Source: Pseudoscleropodium purum
Lineage: Eukaryota; Streptophyta; Bryopsida; Hypnales; Brachytheciaceae
Direction of reading: 5' to 3'
Assembly (NCBI GenBank): GCA_963969395.1
Contig: OZ017799.1
Coordinates: forward strand, 13,704,501 to 13,768,500
DNA: 64,000 nt
Positions 47,777-62,439 of this stretch are shown here, in pieces (the first letter of the stretch is position 1; every line of letters starts with the position of its first letter). A program made the translations under genes and the position numbers. The notes beneath the pieces are model-generated. The model was not told where the DNA came from and ran no database searches. It saw only the letters and a program-made list of their open reading frames with translations.

Positions 47777-48041
47777 GTCCATTGAATAGACAATTGAAAA
47801 TCCAAATAGGTTCCTATGAAATTGATTTTGGTTGAATGTCTATTAAAGTTTGACACAAGTTATAACATATACTCCTTTTGTAAAAATATAATTTTTCTAA
47901 CTAGGCACTCAAATCAAAAGTTATACTACCTTGAACTTTTTTAGTAATTTAATCAAATTTGAACATTTTTGGGGTATTTGCCCAATTAGGGGGCAACGGT
48001 GCTAGTATGTGAGCGTACAAATGTGAGTATGTGAGCTTTGA

Positions 48042-48043
<2 letters not shown>

Positions 48044-48094
<51 letters not shown>
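48044..48094. repeat. (AT)n microsatellite
   Basis: About 25 uninterrupted AT units. Confidence 0.95.
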
Positions 48095-48097
<3 letters not shown>

Positions 48098-51000
48098 GGA
48101 TATGATACAACCATTGAAGGTGCTTATAATATAAACATCTATAATATAGGTATCTATATTATAGTTATTTTGTAATCATGGAAGGTTTCTATAATACAAA
48201 CACCTATAACATAGGTGGCAAGTCTTTTAGGCTCTTGTATTCACACTTCTAAGCTTACATAATAGCAACCCTCTTTTGGGGGCATATTTTGTAAAAATGT
48301 TCATCAACTTTTGAAATTTGAAGTTAAATGAACTACAAGCATTCCAATGCATTTGAACTACAATTGGGTGCACCATGCAGTACCGTTTGCATACCATTCA
48401 AAGGGCCATGATCAAAAATAAAAGTTAGATGTCCATTACACCATTGACAAGAAGCAAAGTCTTGAATACAAAAGCATTGAGCTATGGCATAGATTCTTGA
48501 TGTAGTTTCAATTTCAAGGAAGACAAGCACATTCAAACACATGATAGAGAAACAAAGGACAATTTAATATAGAAGTTGTATTCACAAACACAAGTATTTG
48601 TAGTCCCAACCTATCCTAAAATCCAAAATTTACAAGTTCAAGGTCTTCACTATTTCACATCATTCAATGTCTACACCTACCAATATACGTATCTAGCATA
48701 TTGAAATCAAAAGTGATAGATTTTGGATATCCATTACTCTCTTACCACAAGTTATAATAGTGAGACAATTTACATTATAACTAGTTGTTAAAACATGAAA
48801 AAAATATAAAAACGAGAAATCAACGTTCAAGGAGCACCAATATGATCTTGAAGAGTAATTTAAAGATGATGGGTTAGGTGGAGGCCACTAGGATCAATGC
48901 ACCCACTACAAACACTCTTCTCCATCCTCTAAAGTTAAACATAGTCCACACAAATCTTTGGTTGCAAGGTTGCCAAAATGGGAAGTGTGCTATGTATTAT
49001 CGGTGAGTGGATGTTGCAACCTCTAATTTTTGCCAAAAAGAGTATGGTGTTTCTCAAACCAAAAGAGTATGAACTCCTCTTCCTTGGTCTACACAAGAGA
49101 AACTAGTGCCTGAAACTCCTCATGTGCCACAATGATGATCCCCCATATCATTGTGTCTTCATCAAAATCCTTCCACAAGTTGTAGGTCCCTCTCAAGTAA
49201 TTCAACGCTACAAAGTACAAACTTCACTAGATGCTCCTACTATGATTGATCCAATTCCTTAGAATCTTTAAATCTAACTTGCGGCATAAGAATAGATGGA
49301 ATGGCATCCTCAAAAGGAACTCCAGCTCCCATCAAATGCACTAAGCACCATAGATAGTTAACAGAATGAACTAGTGAGAACATCAATTCGACCAAGGGAA
49401 GCAAAATGGACTCCAAAAATCCAAGCAAATGTACAAACTCTAATGTAGCAAATGGTACTCAAAGAAACAATGACAAAGAGAATGACAACAATATCTAAAC
49501 TTGCAAAAACTACTCTTGTACAATAACACAATCTTTGTAATGTGAGCCAAACAAGTTGTTGAAAATTCACAATGAAACCACACTAAACCTTCACACTTGC
49601 ATGCCAATGCATTTCTCACCAATCTACAAGTGCTTAAAATTCAAATCTAGAACACCAATTACAACCACCTGCCAAAGCCACCAGTTATCAAATTGAACCC
49701 ACTAAGCACTTTGGGAAGATCCAATGTTTGGCATCCTATTTCTTTTCTACTTCTTACAAAAAAGTAGGAATTTTTCACAACCCTATTTTATATATAAACC
49801 CAACTAAGACATATTACTAATATTGTAGTAGATCTATCAAAAGTACAATTTTTTTCTTCAATGAATTAAATTACCCTTGTTTCTTTATCTCATGACACTT
49901 TCTACTACATTGATGGTCTCTTCCTAAGCCATTTTATCATCCACATGGAATTATCTATTTGCATCTATACTTAGTGTACTATGAAATATTTGTATAGTCC
50001 CTACTTGTCAAGGTTAACTTATTAATAAGAATTCCTACTACATGATATTCTTACATAGCCTTATTATATATATATTTGAGTATTTACCATTTCATGCAAC
50101 CTATAATAGTCTTATATACCATATTAAAATTTCTCCCTTTGAATTAAATAGATCCTATCTTTTAACTTACGTAGTTTTAAAAAAAATTCCCAATGATCTC
50201 CCTAGATCAACTTTTGGAGAATAAAATTTATAATAACATGAATAATTTATTATAATCTAAGTCAAATTTAGTATTATTTTAATATAAAAAATAAAAAATA
50301 AAAAACTCTCTCAAATTTGTATATATTATCAAACAAAAAAGGAATAAAAATCCAAAATTGACCAAATTGGGTCCAACAAAAATATTTAAAATTTATATAT
50401 TTTAAAATTTATATTATAAGTAGTTTTTTTGGAATATCTTCAAAAAAATTGGAATCATTCTAATTATTTCTGAGCTCTTAATCACATTAGATTGAAAATA
50501 CAAATTTGAAATTTTTTTCTTCAAACCTAGTTTTTTTGTACAAAATAAAGACTAGAAATGTCTAAAAAAATTTTCTTCATCTTAATATTCCTTTCATTGT
50601 AAGAAAATTATGTTTGCTCTCTTTTTCCAAAAGACTATATTTCATAATAAAATTTTAAAACTTTTCACATTGAAATTCTGAAAATTGTAAAATGTAAAAC
50701 ATATGTCAGCTTATTACCCTACAAGATTCTATCTTACAAAATATTAAAATTTGTTTCACCCTACCTAGAATTTGCCATTGAAAATTTGAAAAGAACACAT
50801 TATGACCTTTAGTCCTTGAAGGTGCAAAATTTATGTCATCTACAAAATTTATACCACTATCATTCATTTATTTATTGTGACATCAATAAAATACATTAAT
50901 ATGTCAACTAGCATTACTTTAAATGAGTACAATTTTTGGATAGGTTGCCATATATGATTTACACCCCTTACGAGCAAAGAATATTTAACATGGGGGTATA

Positions 51001-52324
51001 AAATAATGGACATATTTCTAAAATATTGTATAAAATAGAATATTCTACAAAACATTCTAAAAATTCTCTAAATGGATTTTGGGAGGCTATATTGGAACTA
51101 AATGACTTTCTAAGTAGTCTATCATAGTTTTAAGTTATAGCACTTTAACTACTTTTGGACTATTTAGTGAATTCTCAACAAAATATTTAGAGATCTAGCT
51201 CCAAATGGTTATCCCTCAATATTTGTATAGATCTTTCAATGTTTTGCATAGTCTCTTGATGACTAATTTTTTTTTATTATTAATTCTAGACTCTTTTGAA
51301 AATCCAAAGTAATTAAATAAAGCATAGTTATCAAATAAAAGGGGCTTTGTCTTTCTTTTTATGTGGTTTTACTATTTATTTATACATAGTGTCCTCTCCA
51401 CGGTGCAACTTCAATATATTAATGCAAAAATAATAATAGTGAAAATCAATGTAGTCAAGTAAGAATAGCCTCTATAGTTACAAACAACTATAGTAGAGTT
51501 GTTGTAGACCTCAAAAAATAGAGTTCTATGTAGCAAATGGTATACTCTAATAAGTTATCAAACCTTTGTTACTAGAGATTAAAACTATTCACTTTAGTTT
51601 CATTGAATGTTCATAAACCTGAAACATATAGAAGACCTTTAGATGACATTTAGTATCTCTATAAGATGAAAAATTAGAATTTTTAATCCAAATTTTTTGA
51701 AGTCTTAATTGAACATTATTGCAAGGAGGTGTTAGAAATTTTTTCTTTGTGGTATTGTTGACTTTTCTGCATAGGAAGATGCTTAATCTATGGATTACCA
51801 TGTTGTATATTTTGACATCTTTTAAAACCTTCTTCTTGATGTGAATTTAAGTCATAAAAATAATTTTTGAAATTGAGCCCAACTAAGGAAATTAAGCTTA
51901 CCAAGTCCAATTCCTACTCAAATTTGAAAATTTGGAACATTCATAAAATTTAATATTTAACCCCTAAAGTTCTTTCATGTTTAAAGACTCAAAACTACTT
52001 AAAAATAATAGTCTCTAAAGCAAGGCTAGAATCTTCATCTATATTTATTTTTTAACAAATCCATCATAAGATCCTTTAGTAAACTTGTTAGAGCACATCC
52101 TCCTAAAATTTCAAAATAAAAAGCCTCACCAATTGCAAGATTGTGATGCTTGAATTTCAAAAAGAAATATTTTTCAATCCTTAAGATCCTATTTGGTGAG
52201 ATTTCATCTTTCATACTTTTAACCCTAAAATGCATAGATCCTAAAATTTGTAACTTTGCATAATATATTAAAGAAATAAGCTGAAAAAATATATATAAAT
52301 TTTCAACAAAAAAATTTCATATTC

Positions 52325-52885
52325 ATGCTTGAAAAAAATAGTAAGTAGAAAGAAGTAGACAGTGATTTAAAATACTAAATTGTCAAGAATTTAAATATGG
52401 AATTGAAAATTTCCAATCTCAATAGTTGTAATGTTGTAATAAAAAATTCTATATCCAAAAATGTGTATTTTTCCCAAAATATTGAAATTTGAGTAGAATG
52501 AAGGACTTCAAAGTTTATTTTAGAATAAAAAATTCATAATTACCTACAAACTAAAATTCCTCATAACTTTCATCTCATTAATCAAAATGGAATGATTCAA
52601 AGCTTTCCACATATATATAAATCTTGGAAAACCAATTTCAAATTTTTGTTTTTGAAAAAAGTGATTTTTTTAGCTACCTGGGTTAAGAAAGAAACTACAT
52701 ATTATGCAATAACTTTTTATCCATGTTGTTAGTAGTTATGAAAATTGTTGTGCCTATAAGCTACTCCTTGACTACATGTGTGAAAATTTTAAAGAAAAAT
52801 AATGAGAATTTTCATTCTTAGTGAGCTACCTAAAATTTCTATGTTGCCAAAAATGTTGTTCGGTCTTCTAGGGATTAATTGCAAT
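52325..52885 (+). repeat. Old dispersed repeat, copy 4
   Basis: AGTAAGTAGAAAGAAGTAGA, ACAAACTAAAATTCCTCATA, GAATGATTCAAAGCTTTCCA and CTATGTTGCCAAAAATG parallel copy 3 in the same order and orientation. Confidence 0.65.
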
Positions 52886-55800
52886 TTGAACTTTGCACCA
52901 ATTACCAAGGAATGTTTAAATTTTAATTTTAAAATGATACAATAAATATTTTTGAAATATGATGTTCTATATTATTATATTTTTTCATGGAAAAAAATTG
53001 AGAATTTTTTTTAGCATATTTTGTATTTGATATGAACTTGTTCCACATTTTATTCAAGAGCTGAAAATAATTTCAAATTTCACCAAAATAAAGATGAAAT
53101 TCTTTTGAACTTGTAAAAGACATGTAATTACATTTTTGAAGAAAAAATGAAATAATTCAATTATACATATTAGTTGTAAAATGGGAACATACATAGAAAA
53201 GATCTTTGAAGTTTATAAAAAGTAGTCATAGGCCCATCCTTTCATAGATGATTTCACAAAGAAAGACTAAATTTTTTTTATACGTAAGGTATCTACACCC
53301 ATCATCACCATTGTGTATTAAAATTCCACAAAATTGATTAGAATTTGTGTAAAAAATGATGAAATGAAGTGAAAATAGAGAACTTCATTTTTAAAGTTCA
53401 TCCTCATATCAACAAAAAAAAAAGGCCAATACACCCATCTATAAATCAAGTGCACACATGCTAAAAAGGATAATTTAAGTAGGCAAATAAATACATTTTT
53501 TAACCCTAGAAGATGCAATCCTATTACCAAACCAATGAATCCAAAATTATTAGAATTTCATATTAATAAGTGCATTTTTGTTTTTATAGTGTCTTTGAAG
53601 GTCATTGACCAAGAAGGCCATCTATAAATTAGATGCGTACATATTGAAAAGAATAATGAAAATAAACAAACCATATCCTCCTATTTAACCCTACCAAGAT
53701 ACTAAGGTTCTTTGCTAGATATTACCATTGATAGGTGGGCTCTTGCAACTCATTAATTTTGAATTTAATTAATTATAGATATGTGGTCAAGGATAGGCAT
53801 TGCCTTTGGGGGCTATTAGAAAAGGATTCCCATGTTTTACAATGGACACCCGAATAGTAAAAATTCACACAACACCACTATTCCTTCAACAAGTTATGCG
53901 ATAGACATCCAAATGGTAAAAAAGTCACATGACAACATTGCTCCTTCAATGACTTATGTGAATATCTTCCTTAAATGATAGTCTTGTATGTATTGTCTTG
54001 TGAGTGGATAGTAACAAATTGGGTGCGAATTCAATTAACATCCAATTTAAATATTCTTATTGTACATGTAGCATCTAGTGATAGATTAGGACATAAATTT
54101 TATTGAAAGAGACCACTTGAGTTGTGGAGAAGAAAATTAAGAGCTTTTATATTTGTAAATTCAAAAACCAAAAGAGTATTTCCATCAAAATATTAGTGTG
54201 TACAACAAGTGAGTAGGAAAAAGTCTAACACTAAAATTACTCATAGTTTTGTAGTTAGACTACCAAAAACACAGAGAAAAAGTTCTCATCCTTAGAACTA
54301 CATTACAAAACTATTGAGATTGTTACAATCATCATAGCTACTCCATCCTAATTGCCATCAACTACAATGACATCGTCTACATGTCTTGGTTCACCAAGAA
54401 CATATAATGCAAGCAATACCTCACTTGTTAAGAAACAAATAAAATTGTACTTTATAATTAGATTATACATTAGAAAATTCTATAAACTATAAAATAATGG
54501 ATTAGAAATTATCTAGAACCATATAATCACAAGATGCACCTTCTATGCCTCATTGGAGGTGTTGACTAGCTTTTGTCGTCTTAAGTTAGCAAGACAGGAT
54601 CTAGGATTTGTATGCTCAAATTATTTTGGGGTCACATTATTCACAATGATAGTGTTTGGCTGAATTATACATTTCCATAGTGTAAATGCCATGGTATATT
54701 CCATGCATGCCACCTTGGTGTACCTATAGAACCCACAAAGTGGATGGGATATTTTGACCTAGATAAAGCATTGGCAAAAGGGTACTGGGAAGAATACTTC
54801 TTAAGTTTTTTTTAGTTTGTATCATAGAATGTAAAAGCCTTCCCAATGAGATCAATTCTTATGAGTCAAAATGCTCAATTTTTGACAAACAAAATATTGT
54901 ATTTGACATATTCTTCAATGCCTTCTTCAATCTACTAAGTAGACACATTTTGGTAAACATAATCAAAGTGCTCCACCTTTTTCTTTAATGTAGTATTCTA
55001 GCATGCCAATAAATGTGTGTAAATTAGTCTTTTAGAGTATTTTATTAAAGACGTGGTGCCCTACTAGAGCTATAGCAACTTTATCCCATCTTAGATATGT
55101 TTTAATCCGTTTACTAACCATAGCAACTGAGGATGCTATAATCCAACAGACCATTTATAAATGAAGTCTTGAAAGTGCTCTACCTCTTTCAATTAAACAC
55201 AAGCCAAATATGCATTTTTTTCTCAAGAAATACTTCCATTTTTTTAAAGTATTGAATAGTAATTATGTTTGAGCTACCTAGGGAAATAGTATCACTGAGA
55301 TCCAATTGTTTTGGCTACACTAGAGGGTTTGGGGGAACTGGTTTTCTCACCTAGACCTCCTTGTCTTTGGGAGACTATAGTGTTCACTATCTCTAACTAT
55401 TTCCACTACGGGCTACACCTTCTAGAGTTTGTAACATCAGGAGTGCCATTCCTAAGATGGCATTTTCAAGAAAATCATATTCAACAACTCCTTAGATTTG
55501 GTGAACAATGTCATTACATTTAACATTTCAAGGTTAAAATGAGTTTTTCCCTAGAATGGCATCTCACAAAAGTAGGCAATTAAAACTGAGCACATCCTCT
55601 TTGTTGGAGTCTACATCTAAACCCTAAAATAAACCTAAGACCTTAAATCAATTGCCACCATTTGAACAGCATACATGAATACTTGCACATTGGCATTGAA
55701 AATCAATACATTAAAAAGTGAAAAACAAATGAAGACATAGGACACCACACTCTCACCTTGCAACACTCTCACCTTGCAATACAACACACTTTAAAGCACG

Positions 55801-57076
55801 ACACACTACTGACAACACAAACCAAACTGAAGTAAATGAGTTCCAATACAAAGTGCAAACAAGTAAGTGGCAATGGATTCAACAACCCTCGTAAAAATTA
55901 AACATATTCAATAAGAGGAAATAGGTACATACCTCCAAGAGAAAATGCACTTTCACATCCTTCACATTGTGCCACCCTTGATCACCAATGTCACGTTGCC
56001 CTCCAACAAGTAGCAAGAAAGTGCCCCCCTTCATGTTGCAACTACAACATACTAATCAATCGTTTTAATTACTTGTAAAACAATCCATCAATCAACTATA
56101 CTTCTAGCTTTAGTCCTTCACCACAACATACAATCCAAAATGGATCTATCCTTCTTAAGAAGAGAAAACATAAATTGAACACACTTCGAGATTCAAAACA
56201 CATTTTGAAGCAACTTACTAAACACACAAGTCGTTGCATCTACACCCTTTGTGCCCTTGCACAAGTGGTTTCATATTTTTCAAAGCACCTATTTCTATTA
56301 CTATGAAAAATGAAATAAAAATCTTCCCATCCACTGAAACCCATGAAAAAGACAGACAAGCCCTTAAATGATTGCTTTAAATGATTGCTTTTAGAGCAAG
56401 CTCCCTTGATAAAGTTGGCAACACACTTTCGCACCTTCACTTTTGACATGTAAATATACTTTGAACAGTACAAGCCTAGGAACCTACTCTTGCCAAATAA
56501 TTCCAAGCCCTTGAAATTAAGACAATCTCCAGTTCAGGTCAGGTTGCCTTTCTGATTATGGTAGTTATTTGACAGATTCCCGGCGCTTAGCACACCGAAC
56601 CCATACTGAAGTGCAATGATCAGAAACACTTTCATCGTACCTTATGAATATCCTTCACATTTTCATTCAATCATCAACAGTAAACATCTTGTAAGAGGGT
56701 TCAACCCAGAATCCCACATTGAGGGATGACCTATTTAACCACTTGCATCGAGTCTGGCCAATCCTACCCTATTTCAACACGAAATACGATTAAAATTGGA
56801 ATCTTCCTCGTAATGTCTAAAATCCGTGGATATAAAAAATGAACAGTCTGTACAGGTTGAAGTTCTCCTGAAAAAAATACGCTCAACTGCAGTCTTGGAG
56901 TGGATTGGAAAACCCAATTTAAAATTTCAGTGCAGTGGCGAATCAGTTCGGTGCTCAATGTCCAATATCCAGATCAATAGGCACCTGGCTTGCACAATGA
57001 CAAGCACGATGACATTATAGAGTGCACCAAACTTTGCTTCGAGATGATGAAAAAGGGAAAAATCACTTTCAGGAGG

Positions 57077-60000
57077 TTAGAACTCAAAAACATCGTCCAA
57101 GACTTCAGCACTGCCATCCATGAAGGCATCCTCACCGTCCTCCTCCATTGATAGACGGATGTACTCAGAATGCACAAATCGGTCCCATTCAGTTAATGTA
57201 GGATCTTCCCTCTCCTGCAACAGGGTCGAGCATACTTGGTAAGCAAATTGAGAAGTCAAAACGGTCAAAGCAAGTGTCTGATTATGATAACTGTTAAAAG
57301 CAACATACTATATACTACTAAGACTAAGTTCGATGGAAAAAAATGACAATAAATATTCTTTACCTGTCTGATCAGAAACGGATCTCGAGTCTCAAATGCC
57401 ACAAATTTGTTGAGATTAAAAAGTATGTTAAAAAAATTTCCAGAAAGTTTACAGTTCTTCAGATCCCGAAGTGTTAGATAACCTTGCTCCTGTAATCAAA
57501 AGAAAATGATGCACGTCTCAGGGGCAAAGTTCTGATGATTTTCAAAAGAGAATAATGCAACCTATATACTTCATGAACCCACTGGCAGAGAAAGCTTGCA
57601 TCACCTTTCTACAACAATCTCACGTTCTCTGAAATCCAGTACTGCGCACAGGTCACATAAACCATTCAAATTACCTTAGGACGAATCATGTCGCTCATCT
57701 GGCAAACAACGTCCTCAAACAAAACAGGCTCCTGCGCCATACACTCCATCCGATGTAACTGCTCTTCATAAAAATAACGCATTTCATTTGAAGTGATCAC
57801 TCCATTGCAGTCAAGGTCCACACACTTAAACCTGATCCCACATTATCACATGTCAGTCTGCATTAAAGAAAGCGGCCTTCCCTATAAGAGGAGCAAGGAA
57901 ATTGTAGGAAAATAATATGAAAGGACAAACTCACCAATACTCGAGGCTAGTATCTGATGTCTTGTCTTCCTCACATAATATGAACCACACGAAGTCTTCA
58001 TAACCCATCTTCCCCTCAACTCCGCTTCTAAACTTTCTTGGCACCTATCAAGTACAAGCAGAATATATTAGCGAGCTCCGGTCAAGTGACAGTCATAAAC
58101 CAATAAATATGCAAATACACAAGAAGCCCCTACTCAAGTAGACAATTAAAGCCCAATATTCCTTGCACGAATTCTAACAAGTATAGACAAAACACAGATA
58201 TTGCTACAAGATAATTTCATGCAATGTCATGGTCCTTACGGTCTTATCTTGCTTTCAAAAGCTACATGGCATAGACAAAAAGTCCATACCTGAGAGAAAA
58301 TACGTTCCACAATTCGATATGTAAGTGCGTGGTTACCATATCGCAATAGGCCATCCTTGTCAATCAGAAAATCGTGATCGGAGTCCAACTCCCAGAACTT
58401 GCAGTAAATAACGTAGAAGTGTTCGTACGAAAAATACCTGCACCCCACAAAATACATCCAAAGCATGTCATTTCTTATGGTCACAATTAAAAATGAGGCA
58501 AGCGGGAAAAAACAACATGGAAGCTGCCACGAACAACGGGAGAGTCAAAAACACATGTTCACCAAAAATATGCCACAAGAATTATTGCTTCCTGAATAAA
58601 CATCCTCATTCGCAAATCTGATTCACTCTAAATAATAGGTAAGTACTTACTTCAACACTTTATTGATGTCCTCCTCCACATCGACTTGCTGCAGGGCAGC
58701 AACCAAATTGCTTCGCTTGATTTCTCTAAGCTGTAACCGGCCGTCACCGGCTCTATTACAATGATAAAAAATTCTATATATCACTGTTTCAGCTGCAAAG
58801 ATCAGCAAGTGCACAGCCCATTACAAAGGTGCTATAAATAATATCGATTCACTGATAAGAAAAAGGGTGAACAAGACGGCAAAGGCAAATTATTTCGTGA
58901 GTTAAAAAGAGAAGGCTCGTCAAACGCTTGACCAAACCCATGAACAATGCCCTCCTAAAAAGACTGCTACCCTCCCCCTCTCCACTTTAATAGCAATCTT
59001 TTGGGGAGAGCACTGAACAGACAAGAAAGCATACAGAGATTTGAAGGTCAGAGAACATGGGATCCCATACCATATCTATCTTGAAACTCAGGGGTATCAT
59101 GAAGGAACTCCAAACCATGATGCGTCAACAAGAGCTCCCGCAATATGGGCCTAAAATCATCCTGAGCACATCACAACCGAATCGGTTTCTCAAATTGATG
59201 ATGGAACAGTTCCTTCTTTAAAAACGATTTCGGTGCTCGTGCCTTAACCACAAAATTAGACGAATAATATGGAAGTCAACCACTTACAGCCAAAGTGATA
59301 ATATTTGGTCAAACTCGCGGATTCAAACTTGATCTCTTGTACATTGAGCCCAACTATTCAATCAATATCTATGGAGTTAAATCTTAGAAGTCACAGGAGG
59401 CCCCTCATCTGACTTTTCAGTGTATTTTGGAAATCCATAACGTTCGATTTTACTGCACTAACATGTCTTCCAAATCCAAAAAATTCGCCTTAAATTGTAA
59501 ATTGCAAGATCTATGGATTGAAGATGAAAGCTACACTATAAACACATTCAATTGTATCACATGTTTTTCCATCAAATTTAACAACTAAAATTGAGTTCTC
59601 TGTCCAAATCATCGTTAGTTACCTCCATAGAGAAACTTGCAAATTCATCAATGTTACGGATGACGGCAGACATTGCTGAGATTTGTACAATAGATAGAGG
59701 ACTTGCACGTAATGTATTGGTAATTTCACAGAACCAACTTTAGGGTTTGGAAGAGACACAGAGTGTAAGTTTTGATTAGACTCTTCAATTTAACGCTAAG
59801 CTCTTCGTAAAACGAATACAAAACAACTTCAACAAAACCTGAAAAACCAACCTGGGTGAGGTAATCTTTATCTTCCTGCTTCAGAACTGAAAATATCCGA
59901 GTGGCACCATCAGCTGTCAGCATATTCTGATCGAGCCAATATTCTATTAATCTCTCCCTGCAATACAAGTGGACGTAAAATTGTCAACTTCACTAATTTT

Positions 60001-62432
60001 CGCATTCACGTTGCACGCAAAGGGACATGGCTGTCTCCTTTAGCGCACTCCAAAATATCAGAATAAAAAACGTGCAGCTAAATATCTCGAAGGCTACAGA
60101 AAACTGAACGAAGGAATAAACGAATACAGCTAGTTAAGCACGTTGGCTGGCAGTCAGAAACCCTAAAATATCGTGGTCAAACCAGCCCAATCATTCATCC
60201 AACCATGTACGTACCAGCCATAAACCAAAAGAGAATTTACAAGTTCACTATCGATTTAAATGTCCCTGTAAGATTAGATTTGCTAGGGTTACGAAAAATG
60301 TCTTAGAAGTTTTGAAGGATTTGCGAATACTAACTTGGTGACCAGTCCAGTATTGTTGACGTCAAGCTTTTTGAATAATATGCTTGAGAAGAAGGATGGC
60401 AACTTGCATATCTCCTTCGTTACTGGCATAAATGCTGAAGATACAAACAAGTGATGCATAAGCGCAATGTTTTCAACCAAAACTTTTACACTAACTAAAA
60501 AGCAGTGATTGCCAAAAGTACACAGTATATTTTATACCAAGTTAATGTACTGAAGAAAACAATGTCTGGAAAGGTAATTTAGCAGTTGCTTAGGTTCATT
60601 TCTACGGTTAATAACAAACCTGAAAGAGGTAGACCATCGGAATGACCAGAAAATATCTGGTTTACAGTGTTCAGACATTCCGCGTACACTTCTTTTGAAG
60701 CAGGAAGTCCTGTCGGAAAATAGAACTGCAAGAAAAAATTGGCCCACCATCCAGAATGACTCATTAGAAGTTAAAATACACATTCTGCCAATCAAGTGCT
60801 ACGTCAGATCTATACGGTAGGTATTAGGCAAAGTCTCCATAGTAGGTAACAAAACATAAGTAAAAGCAGTGTGAATTCCTCTACATTGAGCCTTACAAGC
60901 AGAACAATATATTAATTTAAAAAATTTAAATTTACACTCTTCGCATTCAGAGACCTTCCAGTGGTCCAGAAGTACGAGTAAAGGCTCAGCACCACACGAC
61001 CCGAACCATACAATGAACTTCTTCTCGTTCAAGAAGGTTGTATGTCAGTATCGATGGCCAACCTGTGAGATACCTGAGGAATCACTTCTCGAATAGGATC
61101 ACTGGATTTACTTAAGGGGGAACCAGAGATGGAGTGTCCACTGAAACGCCTTTGGGACCTTGGTGAGAGTTGGGAGCTTCGAGGAGATAATGGTGGAGTA
61201 GAACCCTCCTTAAATATCGTAGGATTTATTGATAAAGTAGGACTGCCTTGATTTCCTGGTGATGATTCTTCATGAGCTTCTTGAAGCAATGCCATCACCT
61301 GCTTACAACAAGAAATATATATTATAAGTGGGGAAAGAATGATCGTCGGTAAGTCCCTTCCTGTCTCTTTGTGTGTTATTGTCGCTCTCTGCCGCCTAAA
61401 ATTAGATTTTAACTATCTTAATAAAATTATAATTACCTTTCATTTTATTTGATCAAAATGGTGATTTCCTTGCTTTTACGCCGGTTCTCCTTTGATATCC
61501 TAATTTTATTCTAACATTATTTATCCAGAGAATTATATTTCAACGACTTTCGGGCCGATGGCTGGCATGAGGCAAGCTACTACAATAAATAGGCAAGCAA
61601 TACAGACACACAAAACAGAGTTCACGAATTTCCTTTCAACTTCTACTGACAGACAGAGCCTGCGTTGATCTGCACCAGGAAATGCTTTAAACTCATATAG
61701 CTGGTCATCGATCAGATAGTTACAATATAATTCTAATCCAAAGTTATCGTGAATTATTCGTACATAGAGTTGATTAAATCTATTCGGTCACTTCCTAGTT
61801 CCTACAAAAACCGTCTGCACATGGTCACATAGCTGAACAACCTAAAGAAGTTGATTTTGACAACCGACTGAAAAAAGTCCTGCATCAATGTGATCATTTT
61901 TCTCTTGAATTCCACTTAAGGCTCAGGCGATGAGCTACATAAACAATATGTGGTGTGTACGAAAAACTTATGCCTATGAGAACTGCAAGTGAAGTGTGCG
62001 ATTGACGATCAGGGTGAACACAGACCAGCAAAATGTAATTTATAAATAAACATGACTGCACTGCACTAGCAACCTAGAACAGAGCAGTGGCAGAATCAAT
62101 ATACACCCCCCGACAGGCACTTTGAGTAAAATGAAAATTCAGCAAACCACGGACTTAAGAGGCTGAAACAGGTGATAGGGAACCATAAGAGTCGACTATA
62201 AGAAAAAAAAAACTTGATAGTCCAATGAACTGGATCAGAATGGAGAAATAAACACTTCACAGTAGAGAGCATTACTTACCACACGCTGAGTGTCGGGAAG
62301 AGAAAACCATTGTGTGAGGAGGTCGTCAAGAATCGGTGCAGCTGGTTTGCCAGAAGGCGACGGTAGGTCTTGCGGTAGGTTTAGCAATTCAGGATCTAAT
62401 ATGCTTACGTCAACAACCATGGGTGACTCCAT
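57077..62432 (-). CDS. PP2A B''-type regulatory subunit, calcium-binding
   Basis: Regulatory B'' (PR72-like) subunit that directs protein phosphatase 2A to substrates, with EF-hands giving calcium sensitivity. Exons (minus): 62432-62280, 61298-61074, 60725-60620, 60434-60335, 59957-59852, 59161-59071, 58792-58651, 58437-58290, 58044-57935, 57831-57675, 57489-57364, 57214-57077. All introns are GT-AG (103-981 bp) and phases join exactly: 1602 nt, 533 codons plus TAA, the usual plant B'' length. Motifs: N-terminal [14 protein letters not shown], Ser/Pro-rich linker at codons ~65-120 ([20 protein letters not shown]), EF-hand 1 [12 protein letters not shown] (326-337; last position Gly where Glu is usual) and EF-hand 2 [12 protein letters not shown] (399-410, canonical). 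Acidic C-terminus. It is not the TON2/FASS subclass, whose sequence differs. The ATG at 62432 sits in a strong context (G at -3 and +4). No lesion seen; family assignment is from remembered plant homologues. Confidence 0.93.
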
Positions 62433-62439
62433 CGCTCAT
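62410..62439 (-). promoter_or_regulatory. Short overlapping upstream ORF
   Basis: An ATG at 62439 starts 7 bases before the PP2A start in another frame (MSDGVTHGC, then TGA), overlapping the first codons. Its context (C at -3, A at +4) is weak, so leaky scanning to the main ATG is expected, with possible mild damping of translation. Confidence 0.45.

Larger units (their letters stand above)
47777..56990. other. AT-rich stretch without a recognised gene
   Basis: Contains an (AT)n tract at 48044-48094 and repeat copy 4 at 52325-52885. Minus-strand frames at 48333-48542 and 49240-49622 look faintly protein-like but match no family. No intact element was seen. Confidence 0.5.

Noticed and set aside
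57077..62432. Assignment of the gene to the TON2/FASS-type PP2A subunit
   Set aside because: The N-terminus (SLPDTQRV), the Ser/Pro linker and the EF-hand context fit the other plant B'' subclass; TON2 has a different N-terminal half.
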